Shown piece by piece: positions 1-8,600 of a DNA stretch of 16,611 bases. The stretch covers positions 1 through 16,611 of the forward strand of contig DXUR01000026.1 in NCBI GenBank assembly GCA_019417795.1, written 5' to 3'. Every line of letters begins with the position of its first letter. Position 1 is the stretch's first letter. The stretch is from Clostridiales bacterium (GTDB taxonomy: Bacteria; Bacillota_A; Clostridia; Oscillospirales; Oscillospiraceae). The notes beneath the pieces are model-generated. The model did no database searches. It saw only the letters and a program-made list of their open reading frames with translations, and was not told where the DNA came from. The position numbers and the translations under genes were made by a program.

Positions 1-213
1 CGCATCAGCGAGCTGAACGCAGAGTATGCGATGCTTCTGGAACGAAAGAAAAGCTCCTATGCAGAGTACCGCAAAACAAAATCAGAAATGCAGGATTGGC
101 TTGTGGCACAGAAAATCGTGCAGGAAATCCTGAAAGAGGACGAACAGAAGAAAGAGCAGCTGCATGAGCAAGAAGTGCGGCAGGAAGAAGAAAATAGACA
201 AAGCAGTCGATGA
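1..213 (+). CDS. C-terminal end of a probable mobilisation relaxase (5' partial)
   Basis: An open frame enters from the left edge (first full codon at base 1) and stops at TGA 211-213, giving the last 70 residues of a longer protein. The tail is highly charged, rich in Glu, Lys and Gln, and probably a coiled coil; a segment beginning YAEYRKTKSEMQDW resembles the C-terminal ends of MobA/VirD2-type relaxases from Firmicutes conjugative and mobilisable elements as I remember them. No catalytic motif is inside the window, so the assignment rests on tail similarity and on position at the edge of a defence cargo region. A terminator follows directly. It could instead be another coiled-coil protein of a mobile element. 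Confidence 0.5.
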   Translation, partial: RISELNAEYAMLLERKKSSYAEYRKTKSEMQDWLVAQKIVQEILKEDEQKKEQLHEQEVRQEEENRQSSR

Positions 214-218
214 TGGAA

Positions 219-268
219 AGTCCGGTGCAGTGTGGGTGTAATGCTCATGCTGCACCGGGCTTTTTTTC
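219..268 (+). terminator. Rho-independent terminator after the relaxase-like gene
   Basis: An 11-bp stem pairs bases 220-230 (GTCCGGTGCAG) with 250-260 (CTGCACCGGGC), with one G-U pair and a 19-base loop, and is followed at once by seven T (261-267). It lies just after the TGA at 213, so it should end the upstream transcript and insulate the defence operon from it. Confidence 0.85.
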
Positions 269-271
269 TTT

Positions 272-398
272 GGCAGGAACTGCCGTTAAAGCATCCGGAA
301 CGGATGCGCAGCCCGATGCCGCAGGCAGCGTTCTAAGGGGATTGGGGAGTTTCCCCAACAAGCAGAAAATCGCTTTCGTGTCACGAAAGCCCTGCTTG
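272..398. repeat. Array of short perfect hairpins (possible transfer-origin-like region)
   Basis: Five inverted repeats with very short loops follow each other: GGCAG/CTGCC (272-284, loop 3), GCATCCG/CGGATGC (291-307, loop 3), TGCC/GGCA (317-327, loop 3), TTGGGGA/TCCCCAA (342-358, loop 3) and GCTTTCGTG/CACGAAAGC (372-390, single T between the arms). The last is nested inside CAAGCAG/CTGCTTG (359-398). A 7-base direct repeat GTTCTAA sits at 330-336 and 410-416, on either side of the last two structures. No gene is convincing here. Such runs of foldable DNA are seen at transfer origins, recombination sites and single-strand origins; next to a relaxase-like gene, a mobile-element function is a reasonable inference, but no nick site can be named. 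Confidence 0.5.
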
Positions 399-448
399 CA
401 GAAGAGTGGGTTCTAAAAAAATCGTTCAAAATTTGGAAGAACTTTCGA

Positions 449-477
449 TTGATTTTGTTCGTTTCTTGGAGTAGAAT
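449..477 (+). promoter_or_regulatory. Predicted sigma-A-type promoter of the BREX operon
   Basis: TTGATT at 449-454 and TAGAAT at 472-477 are separated by exactly 17 bases, close to the TTGACA/TATAAT consensus, in AT-rich sequence. A start near base 484 would leave a leader of roughly 50 bases before the ATG at 537. No equally good promoter was noticed further down the operon, though not every gap was scored. The preceding terminator and the following small DNA-binding gene fit an autoregulated operon promoter; no clear operator palindrome overlaps it. Confidence 0.5.
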
Positions 478-536
478 ATAAATGAGAAATTTTAACTTGC
501 TGCGAGTGACTTTAGACATCGAAAAAGAGGTTCCGT

Positions 537-764
537 ATGGATTTCATGACGATTAAGCAGGCTTCTGAAAAATGGGGAATCTGCACAAGGAGAGTACAGA
601 CATTATGCACGGAAGGGCGAATTGATGGTGCCGAGCGTTTAGGCCATCAGTGGGTCATTCCTATTAACGCCGAAAAGCCGAAGGATGCCAGAATCAAAAG
701 CGGCAGATACATTAAAACAAAATCCGGAAATGGAGAGAACGAAGATGGAAAGAAAACCGTATAG
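537..764 (+). CDS. Small excisionase/MerR-like helix-turn-helix DNA-binding protein, probable operon regulator
   Basis: This 75-residue protein has the pattern TIKQASEKWGICTRRVQTLC, then GRIDGAERLGHQWVIP, typical of the compact winged helix-turn-helix of MerR/excisionase-type proteins: recognition helix around residues 10-25, and a wing ending in the W-V-I-P strand near residue 40. The rest is basic and probably unstructured. GAGG at 527-530 supports the ATG at 537; a second in-frame ATG at 546 is possible. Similar small proteins often lead accessory and defence operons in Firmicutes, so it probably regulates the BREX operon, but a role as recombination directionality factor cannot be excluded. 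The 3' end overlaps the start of brxA by 20 bases, implying translational coupling. Confidence 0.75.
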   Translation: MDFMTIKQASEKWGICTRRVQTLCTEGRIDGAERLGHQWVIPINAEKPKDARIKSGRYIKTKSGNGENEDGKKTV

Positions 765-1353
765 TGCCGGAGCAGTGAAATTTTCGTTCTGGTTCATGGA
801 ATTTCGGAAAACCGTGCAGCTTTTGAGCGAGGGTAAGAGCTTTGCAGACATTAAAAAGTTGAATGAAGAGACAAACATCTATGGCGCACCGACAAAACTA
901 CGAGCGCAGCAGATTTATTCTACCGTAACAGCCCGTATCAAGACATTAGATGAAAGCTTTTACCCAATCTTTCTGAGCAGTGATCTTGCTACACAAAAAT
1001 TATTTGTGCTGACTGCGGCTCTTTTGCATGACACGCTGTTCTTTGATTTTGTGTATGAAGTAGTGCGGGAAAAAATGATTCTTGGTTCCGATGAGCTGAC
1101 GGATGCAGATATCCGGATATTTTTCAAAAATAAACAGGAACAGAGTGAGAAAGTGGCTTCTCTTCAAGACTATACGCTGCGCCGTCTCGGTTCCTGCTAT
1201 AAGACACAGCTTTATGAAGCAGGACTTTTAGAAAGCAACCGGGCAAACAGCACAAGAAAAATACTGAAGCCAATTCTTGATATTGCATTTGAGCATTGGC
1301 TTTATGACCATGACCTTGGCATCATGGTAAAAACACTGACGGGGGTAAGATGA
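745..1353 (+). CDS. brxA: BREX protein BrxA (DUF1819)
   Basis: A 202-residue, mainly helical protein matching the BrxA/DUF1819 family in length and signature: an N-terminal YSAGAVKFSFWFMEFRKTV segment, a central FVLTAALLHDTLFFDFVYEV segment and a C-terminal LRRLGSCYKTQLYEAGLL segment. BrxA is a small core BREX component reported to bind DNA; its exact part in blocking phage replication is unsettled. The start at 745 is chosen because GGAGAG (732-737) lies 7 bases upstream; an in-frame ATG at 730 would add five residues. It overlaps the end of the helix-turn-helix gene, and brxB follows after a single base. The gene looks intact. Confidence 0.93.
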   Translation: MERKPYSAGAVKFSFWFMEFRKTVQLLSEGKSFADIKKLNEETNIYGAPTKLRAQQIYSTVTARIKTLDESFYPIFLSSDLATQKLFVLTAALLHDTLFFDFVYEVVREKMILGSDELTDADIRIFFKNKQEQSEKVASLQDYTLRRLGSCYKTQLYEAGLLESNRANSTRKILKPILDIAFEHWLYDHDLGIMVKTLTGVR

Positions 1354-1354
1354 A

Positions 1355-1930
1355 ATGGATTTAAGCCAAAGACTGGACGAGATGGAGCTTGCAATCCATA
1401 AGCCGTCTTTCCGAAAAGGAACAGGCCGCGCAAATGAGGTCAACTATTGGGTGTTTGATTATCCACCGGAAAAGGAACTGGAAGTTCGGGAGCGCGTAGA
1501 GTATCTGAAAAATAAGAACGACCGGGGCGATGATGATTTTGAGCTTGTGGTCTTTGACCTGTATGATATCATCATTGACTTTTTGGAAAAGAAAAACTTC
1601 ATGGAAAAGTGCTATGACTTTGAAAAAAAGCGCGGAATCGAGCGTATCGTCAAGGCAGTGACCAACTCCATGAAGGTGAATGACGATGACAGCCTGATCG
1701 TGCAATATATCAAAGAACATACGCCGGAGAATGCAGTCGTGTTCCTGACCGGTATCGGCAAGTGCTATCCGATTTTGCGTTCCCACAAGGTGCTTAACAA
1801 CTTGCACCAGGCGTTTGTGCGCTGCCCGGTCGTGATGTTCTTTCCGGGAACCTATAATGAACAGGAACTGATTCTGTTCAATGAGATTAAAGACGATAAC
1901 TATTACCGGGCATTCCGACTGGTAAAGTAA
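1355..1930 (+). CDS. brxB: BREX protein BrxB (DUF1788)
   Basis: This 191-residue protein has the family pattern of BrxB/DUF1788: an early VNYWVFDYPPEKELEVRERV segment, FELVVFDLYDIIIDFLE in the middle, and VVFLTGIGKCYPILRSHKVL then CPVVMFFPGTYNEQELILF near the C-terminus. The alternating hydrophobic strands suggest an alpha/beta fold. BrxB is a core, structurally little understood BREX component thought to work with BrxC, PglX and PglZ. GGGGG at 1341-1345 serves as a possible ribosome site inside the end of brxA, and the ATG is one base after the brxA stop, so translation is probably coupled. The brxC start follows within 18 bases. Confidence 0.93.
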   Translation: MDLSQRLDEMELAIHKPSFRKGTGRANEVNYWVFDYPPEKELEVRERVEYLKNKNDRGDDDFELVVFDLYDIIIDFLEKKNFMEKCYDFEKKRGIERIVKAVTNSMKVNDDDSLIVQYIKEHTPENAVVFLTGIGKCYPILRSHKVLNNLHQAFVRCPVVMFFPGTYNEQELILFNEIKDDNYYRAFRLVK

Positions 1931-1935
1931 TGGAT

Positions 1936-1940
1936 GGAGG
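1936..1940 (+). promoter_or_regulatory. Ribosome binding site fixing the brxC start
   Basis: GGAGG lies 8 bases before the ATG at 1949. The earlier in-frame ATG at 1934 overlaps this GGAGG and has no ribosome site of its own, so 1949 is the better start. Confidence 0.7.
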
Positions 1941-1948
1941 AAACTGTT

Positions 1949-4900
1949 ATGCAGATCAAGGACATGTTCCGAAAGAAAATTGACCGTGAGATACAGGGCG
2001 TTATCATTGTCGGTCAGGGTGAAGAAACAAATGTAGCGCAGGAGCTGGAAGAGTACGTTGTGACCCGTGAGCTTCAGCGTCATTTTGCGGATTTCTTTGC
2101 AGCATATAAAAAAGGTATTCAGGGAACCACACCGAAAATGGGTGTCTGGATTTCCGGCTTCTTTGGAAGTGGTAAATCTCATTTCCTGAAAATTCTGTCC
2201 TATCTGCTTCAGAATAAACAGGTCGGAGACAAACATGCTATCGACTACTTTATCGAGGATCAGAAGATTACCAATCAGATGGTGCTGGCAGATATGCAGC
2301 TGGCAGCAAACACCCCATCGGACGTAATTCTTTTCAACATTGATTCCAAAAGCGATTCGAATGGCAAGGAAAACAAAGATGCCATTGTGAACGTATTCCT
2401 GAAGGTATTCAATGAAATGCAGGGCTTCTGCGGTTCTATGCCGCACCTTGCCGACCTGGAGCGCAGGCTTTCCGAGGAAGGCCGTTTTGAAGAGTTTAAG
2501 GAAAAGTTTGAAGAAGAGTATGGCGATCCGTGGGAAAGCTCTCGTCAGGACTTCGATTTCATTCAGGATTCCGTTGTCGATGTTCTTTCTGACATGGATT
2601 TCATGAGCGAATCGGCTGCCCGTAACTGGTGCGAGAAAGCAACCGAGAGCTACCAGATCAGCATTGAGGATTTCGCCAAGCGTGTAAAGTCCTATATTGA
2701 GAAAAAAGGTAACAACCACCATGTGGTTTTCCTTGTAGATGAGATTGGCCAGTACATTGGTGATGATTCCAAACTGATGCTGAACCTTCAGACAGTGACG
2801 GAAGAACTGGGCAAGGAATGCATGGGTAAGGCTTGGGTAATCGTAACGAGCCAGCAGGATATCGACTCCATTACCAAGGTGAAGGGGAACGACTTCTCCA
2901 AGATTCAGGGACGTTTCGATACACGCCTTTCTCTGTCCTCTGCCAATGTAGACGCTGTTATCAAAAAGCGTATTCTGGATAAGACAGAGACCGCAGCACA
3001 GAGCCTGCGTCTGCTCTATGACCAGAAAGCGACCATCATCAAAAATCTGATTGTCTTCAACGACGGTGTGGAGAAAAAACTGTACGCTAACGCAGAAGAT
3101 TTTGCAGAGGTTTATCCTTTTGTTCCATACCAGTTTAATTTGCTTGCCAGCGTGCTGACCAGCATCCGTACCCACGGTGCATCCGGCAAGCACCTGTCCG
3201 AAGGTGAACGTTCCATGCTGGCTCTGTTCAAAGAGTCTGCTATGCAGCTGATGGACGATGAGATGGGGGCAATCGTGCCGTTCTATCGGTTCTATGATGC
3301 ATTGGAGAACTTCCTTGACCACAGCCACAGCAGCGTGATCATCCGCGCTTATGACAACAGTTATATCAACCCGGAAAAGAAGGAAAAAGATGTCTTTGCC
3401 ATCAATGTGCTGAAGACCCTTTTCCTGATTAAATATGTTTTGGAGATCGAAGCCAACGTGGACAACATCGTCAGCCTGATGATTACCAGCATTGACGATG
3501 ATCGTATTTCTTTGAAAGCACAGGTGGAGGATGCACTGAAAGTGCTGATGCGCCAGATGCTGATCCAGAAGAATGGCTCCATCTATGTTTTCCTGACCGA
3601 TGAGGAACAGGAAATCAACAACGAAATCGAAAAAGAAAATGTGGAGATGCCGGAGGTCATCACGAAGATTGCGGAGATGATCTATGAGGACATTTTCTCC
3701 AGCAAGAAGTATCAGTACCCAAGCTTCAGTGGACGGTATGCGTTCTCCTTCAATCAGACAGTGGATGACCGCCCCTATAAGGCAAACCAGAATTACGATA
3801 TCGGCCTCCGTGTGCTGACCCCGTGGTATGAGGGCGGCACCGATGATGGTACGCTGCGCCTGCTCTCTGGCCAGGGCAAGGAAGTTCTTGTGGTTCTGCC
3901 GAATGATGATGCGTTCCTGACGGAAATGCGGGCATACTTGAAAATTGAGCGGTTCCTGCGCAAGAACACTTCTGTGCAGCTTGCCAAGTATGAGACCATT
4001 AAGGAAGCAAAGCGCGTAGAGATGCGGGAACGCAACGGTAACGCCAAGCTTTACCTGACGGAAGCTCTGAAAGAGGCTACCATCTATGTCAATGGTGATG
4101 TGCTACACACCTCCGGCAAGGAAGTGACCAGCCGCATCAACGAGGCAATCGGAAGATTGGTGCAGACGGTTTACCACAAGCTGTCCTACATCGACGTAGC
4201 GATGGGCGAAGCAGACATCCGGAAGATGTTCAAGACCAGCAACCAGCTGTCGCTGGCACTGGGAGATACCGGAGAATCCAATGTTCACGCACTGGATGAT
4301 GTGCTGCAATTCGTGGCGGGCAACTCCCGGATGCACATGAAAACTTCTATGAAAACCATCAAGGATCGCTTTATGAAAGCACCCTATGGCTTTGTGGAAG
4401 ATGACATCCATTGGCTGGTGGCACGTCTCTTTAAGCGTGGAGACCTGTCCTTTACGGTCAACGGTGAGAGTGTCAATCTGAACAACCGTTCCGAAGAAGA
4501 AATCATCGGCTATATCACGAAGAAGCAGTTCGTGGATAAGCTGCTGACGGAAGTGCGCGTCCGTGTGCCGGAAAACCAGAAAAAGGCCGTCCGCACCGTG
4601 ATGAAAGAGCTGTTCAAGGTGGCGCCGCCTGCCGATGACGAAGATACCATCATGAAGAACTTCCAGCATTACTGCGAGAATCGGATCACCGAGATTGAGC
4701 GGCTGGAACCGAAATATGAGAATTATGCCTATCCGGGAAAAGAACTTCTGGAAAAGGGTAAGAAGCGGCTTTCCGCACTGGTGCAGATTCAGGCACCGCT
4801 GGAATTCTTTAAGACCGTATTTGACGAGCAGGATGATCTGATGGATTTTGGCGAAGACTATGAGCCTATCCGTGATTTCTTTGGCAGTGAACAGCTGACT

Positions 4901-5602
4901 ATCTTCACCCGTGCGCTGGATATGCTGAATATCTACGAGGACAGCAAGACCTACATCGTGGATGCAGAACTGGAAGACGTGGTGGCTAAGATGCGTACCA
5001 TCGTCCGGATGGCGAAGCCCTACAAGGAAATTCCGAAGCTGCCGGAGCTGCGCGAGAAGTTTATGAACTGCTATATGCGCATTCTGGAAGAGCAGGCAGA
5101 GCCGGTCAAGGATTCCATCAATCAGGATCGGAACCGCGTCTTTGAAGTGCTGAACACCAAGCCTTATAAGGATGCAAGGTTTAATCGTTATCTGGAATTG
5201 TTTAAGGAGATCATGGACGGTGCAGAGCACTGCAACAATGTTTCCACTTTGCGCAGTTATGCAGATAAGGCGGAGGCACTGAAGCTGCGCCTGCTCAATG
5301 AGATGAACGCAGAGGACATTCGCCTTGCAAAGGAAGCAGCGGCAAAGGCCGAGGCAGAGCGCAAGCGTCAGGAAGAAGAGGCGAAGAAGCGCGGCGAGGC
5401 CGTGAAACCGGAAGAAAAGGTCGCAGAACCGCAGCCGGTATATAAGGTGCGCACCACGAAGAATGTCTCCATTAAGACAGTTGCCAAGACTGCATCGTGG
5501 CGGCTGGAGAGCAAGGACGACATTGATAAATACCTTGCCGCATTGCGTGAAAACCTGCTGAAAGAGATGGACGAAGATACAATCGTCAACATTGAACTAT
5601 AA
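1949..5602 (+). CDS. brxC: BREX ATPase BrxC (PglY-like P-loop protein)
   Basis: A 1217-residue P-loop ATPase, normal length for BrxC. From the start at 1949 the protein begins MQIKDMFRKKIDREIQGVI, the usual BrxC opening. Walker A is GFFGSGKSH at residues 70-78; the probable Walker B strand VVFLVDE ends at D264-E265, followed by IGQYIGDD, and a SQQD motif about 45 residues later looks like a sensor region. The remainder is a large, mostly helical body. A charged Ala/Glu/Lys/Arg stretch around residues 1110-1160 is a probable coiled coil or linker before the short C-terminal domain. BrxC is thought to use ATP in the complex that acts on unmodified phage DNA. pglX follows after 20 bases with its own AGGAGG. 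Confidence 0.95.
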   Translation: MQIKDMFRKKIDREIQGVIIVGQGEETNVAQELEEYVVTRELQRHFADFFAAYKKGIQGTTPKMGVWISGFFGSGKSHFLKILSYLLQNKQVGDKHAIDYFIEDQKITNQMVLADMQLAANTPSDVILFNIDSKSDSNGKENKDAIVNVFLKVFNEMQGFCGSMPHLADLERRLSEEGRFEEFKEKFEEEYGDPWESSRQDFDFIQDSVVDVLSDMDFMSESAARNWCEKATESYQISIEDFAKRVKSYIEKKGNNHHVVFLVDEIGQYIGDDSKLMLNLQTVTEELGKECMGKAWVIVTSQQDIDSITKVKGNDFSKIQGRFDTRLSLSSANVDAVIKKRILDKTETAAQSLRLLYDQKATIIKNLIVFNDGVEKKLYANAEDFAEVYPFVPYQFNLLASVLTSIRTHGASGKHLSEGERSMLALFKESAMQLMDDEMGAIVPFYRFYDALENFLDHSHSSVIIRAYDNSYINPEKKEKDVFAINVLKTLFLIKYVLEIEANVDNIVSLMITSIDDDRISLKAQVEDALKVLMRQMLIQKNGSIYVFLTDEEQEINNEIEKENVEMPEVITKIAEMIYEDIFSSKKYQYPSFSGRYAFSFNQTVDDRPYKANQNYDIGLRVLTPWYEGGTDDGTLRLLSGQGKEVLVVLPNDDAFLTEMRAYLKIERFLRKNTSVQLAKYETIKEAKRVEMRERNGNAKLYLTEALKEATIYVNGDVLHTSGKEVTSRINEAIGRLVQTVYHKLSYIDVAMGEADIRKMFKTSNQLSLALGDTGESNVHALDDVLQFVAGNSRMHMKTSMKTIKDRFMKAPYGFVEDDIHWLVARLFKRGDLSFTVNGESVNLNNRSEEEIIGYITKKQFVDKLLTEVRVRVPENQKKAVRTVMKELFKVAPPADDEDTIMKNFQHYCENRITEIERLEPKYENYAYPGKELLEKGKKRLSALVQIQAPLEFFKTVFDEQDDLMDFGEDYEPIRDFFGSEQLTIFTRALDMLNIYEDSKTYIVDAELEDVVAKMRTIVRMAKPYKEIPKLPELREKFMNCYMRILEEQAEPVKDSINQDRNRVFEVLNTKPYKDARFNRYLELFKEIMDGAEHCNNVSTLRSYADKAEALKLRLLNEMNAEDIRLAKEAAAKAEAERKRQEEEAKKRGEAVKPEEKVAEPQPVYKVRTTKNVSIKTVAKTASWRLESKDDIDKYLAALRENLLKEMDEDTIVNIEL

Positions 5603-5622
5603 ATGACAGGAGGATTGGCTCC

Positions 5623-8600
5623 ATGAACAAGACAGCCATAAAGAATTTTGCGATCTGGGCGCGGAATAAGCTGATTGCAGATGTCAGCTATGATGCCCGC
5701 CTGATCGGTATTACGGAGGACGGCATTGCCAAGCCGTTGCCGCAGAGCTTCGGCGGCACTCAGTTCTTCGATATCGGCACCGCAGAACCGTATTCGATTT
5801 CCGGCGAGGCCGTGCGGCAGCGTGACAAGCTGATAGAAGTCATCCAGCAGAAGGAAAAAGATACCGACTACAAAACCGCATATCAGTATGTGATTGAGGA
5901 GGTTGCCTATACATGGTTTAACCGCCTGATCGCCATCCGTTTCATGGAGGTCAATGACTATCTGCCTTCCCATATCCGAGTGCTCTCTTCCGAGAGCGGA
6001 AAGCTGGAGCCGGATCTGGTTACAACACCGTTTGACGCAGAGCTGCCCTTTACTGCGGAGGAAGAGGCACAGATTTTCCAGCTGAAGCAGGACAACAAGC
6101 TGGACGAGGTGTTCCGCATCCTGTTCCTGAAGCAGTGCAATGCCCTGAACGAGATTCTGCCTGCTCTGTTTGAAAAAACAAAGAACTACACCGAGCTGCT
6201 GCTCAGCCTGTCCGTCATTGACCAGGATGGCGTGGTCTATCATCTGATCCACGACATCCCGGAGGATGACTTCAATATCGAGCGCGGCGGTCAGGTGGAG
6301 ATCATCGGCTGGCTGTACCAGTATTACAATACCGAGCCGAAGGCCGCTGCATTTGCCAAGAACGGTAAGATCACCAAAGAGGAAATCCCTGCCGTGACCC
6401 AGCTTTTTACCCCGGACTGGATCGTCCGTTACATGGTGGAGAACAGTCTTGGCCGTCTGTGGGTGGAAGGACACCCGGAATGTGGCCTGAAAGAAAACTG
6501 GAAATACTATCTGGAGGAAGCACAACAGGAGCCGGAGGTGCAGGCAAAGCTGGCTGAAATTCGCAAAGAGTATGCCGCCCTGAATCCGGAAGACATCAAG
6601 CTCATCGACCCCTGCATGGGTTCCGGCCATATCCTCGTATACGCTTTTGATGTGCTGATGCAGATTTACGAGAGTGCCGGTTACAGCCAGCGCGATGCTG
6701 CAAAAAGCATTCTGGAGAACAACATCTACGGTCTGGACATTGATGACCGTGCCTATCAGCTGGCGTACTTTGCTGTGATGATGAAAGCACGTCAGTACAA
6801 CCGCCGTATCTTGAACGGTGAAAACAGCTGCCATGTCTATGCCATTCAGGAGAGCAATAGCGTCAACCGTGCGCACTTGAAGTATTTCGGCGCAGGGATG
6901 GACGATATTGAGAAGAATGCTGCTAAGATGCAGCTGGAAGGTCTGCTGGACACCCTGACCGATGCCAAGGAGTACGGCTCTATCCTCAATGTGGAGAGCT
7001 ATAACTGGGATTTGCTGCGCCGGTTTGTGGCAGCGGAGGATACTGCAGGGCAGATCAGCATGGACAGTGTGGGCGTGGAAGACACTGCTGAACAGCTGAA
7101 TCGGCTCATTGATATCGGCGAGACCATGGCGCGGAAATATTGGGTTACCTGCACGAATCCGCCCTATGCCGGAACCAGCAACCTGAGTGCAAATGTCAAC
7201 AACTTTGTCAAGAAGAACTATCCGGACAGCAAAGCTGACCTGTTTGCTGTGTTTATTGAACGCTGCCGTCAGATGACTGTAAACAACGGTTTTCAGGCAA
7301 TGATTACACAGCACGCTTGGATGTTCCTGTCCAGCTTTGAAAAGCTGCGTGAAAAGATGATGCTGACAGAAACCGTCAACATGGCGCATCTGGGAGCAAG
7401 AGCCTTTGAGGAAATTGGTGGCGAGGTGGTGCAGACCACCGCCTTTGTGCGCTGCGCAAACCATGTAGAGGGTTATAAGGGTACTTACTGCCGTCTGATT
7501 GAGCCTACTTCTCAGCAGGGAAAAGCGGATATGTTCATTTCTGGTCAAAATCAATACCGCGTTGGACAAATCAGCTTTTCAAAAATTCCGGGTGTGCCAG
7601 TTGCATATTGGATTAGTCCGGAGGTGCTAAAACTTTTTGATGAAAGAACTGTTGGAAGTATTGCAGATGCTAAAAGTGGCATGACAACAACAGATAATAC
7701 GCGCTTCTTGCGTCTGTGGGAAGAAGTTAATTGCCAGAAGATTGGTTTTGGATACGGCAATATTGCTGATACTCAAGATATGAAATACAAGTGGTTTCCA
7801 TTTTGTAAGGGTGGAGATTTTAGACGTTGGGCAGGCAATGAAAGTTTTGTTGTCAACTGGTTTAATAATGGCGAAGAAATCCGTATTGCAGCAGAGGGGG
7901 CAACTGGAGGTAGACTCGTAAATATTGATTGCGCTTTGAGAGAATGCCTTGTATGGACTAAAATTTCAAGTGCCAATATTAGCTTGCGCATGAAGAAACA
8001 GGGAATCTTTTTTAGCGATGCTGCGCCGGGTGTCTTTGCAAATCGAGAAACACTTTATTATTTATTGGCATTGTTAAATACCAAGTATGCAAATGAGATT
8101 ATTAAACTGATCAATCCGACGCTAAATTTTGTTCCCGGAGCGGTGTCAAGCGTTCCTGTTAAGAAAGACGAAAAGAATAAAGGAAAAATTATTGAGATAG
8201 CAGAAGGAAATGTACAGTTGTCTGAACAAGATTGGGACTCTTTTGAAACCTCATGGGACTTTAAGAAACACCCGTTACTTCAGAATGTTTCCACGATTTC
8301 TGAAGCCTTTAACCAGTGGCAGGCGGAATGTGATGACCGCTTTAACCAGCTGAAAACCAACGAAGAAGAGCTGAACCGCATTTTCATTGACATCTACGGT
8401 TTGCAGGATGAACTGACCCCGGAAGTGGAAGATAAAGATGTTACCGTGCGCAAGGCGGATTTGCAGCGGGACATCAAGAGCCTGCTCAGCTATGCGGTGG
8501 GTTGTATGTTTGGCCGTTACTCTACCTATAAGGATGGCTTGCTTTTTGCTGGAGAGCCGTATTCCTTGCAGGCATTTGTGGATAAGATGAACGAACGCCC

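Noticed and set aside
210..416. 68-codon + strand frame over the terminator and hairpin array
   Set aside because: It begins inside the end of the relaxase-like gene, runs through the terminator stem and T-run and the hairpins, and its translation resembles no protein.
1361..3328. Long open frame on the minus strand (about 655 codons) opposite brxB and brxC
   Set aside because: It lies antisense to two clearly recognised genes, gives a His/Leu/Ile-rich translation with no motif, and is explained by codon bias of the sense genes avoiding triplets that read as stops in reverse.
5368..7569. Long minus-strand frame (about 733 codons) opposite the end of brxC and the first half of pglX
   Set aside because: It crosses two real genes and their intergenic gap, has no recognisable domain and is a codon-bias shadow; it ends near where pglX becomes AT-rich.
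7531..8280. Phase-variable inversion of pglX specificity
   Set aside because: Some BREX loci invert pglX segments, but no second recognition cassette, long inverted repeat or recombinase gene is in this window, so only past exchange is supported.
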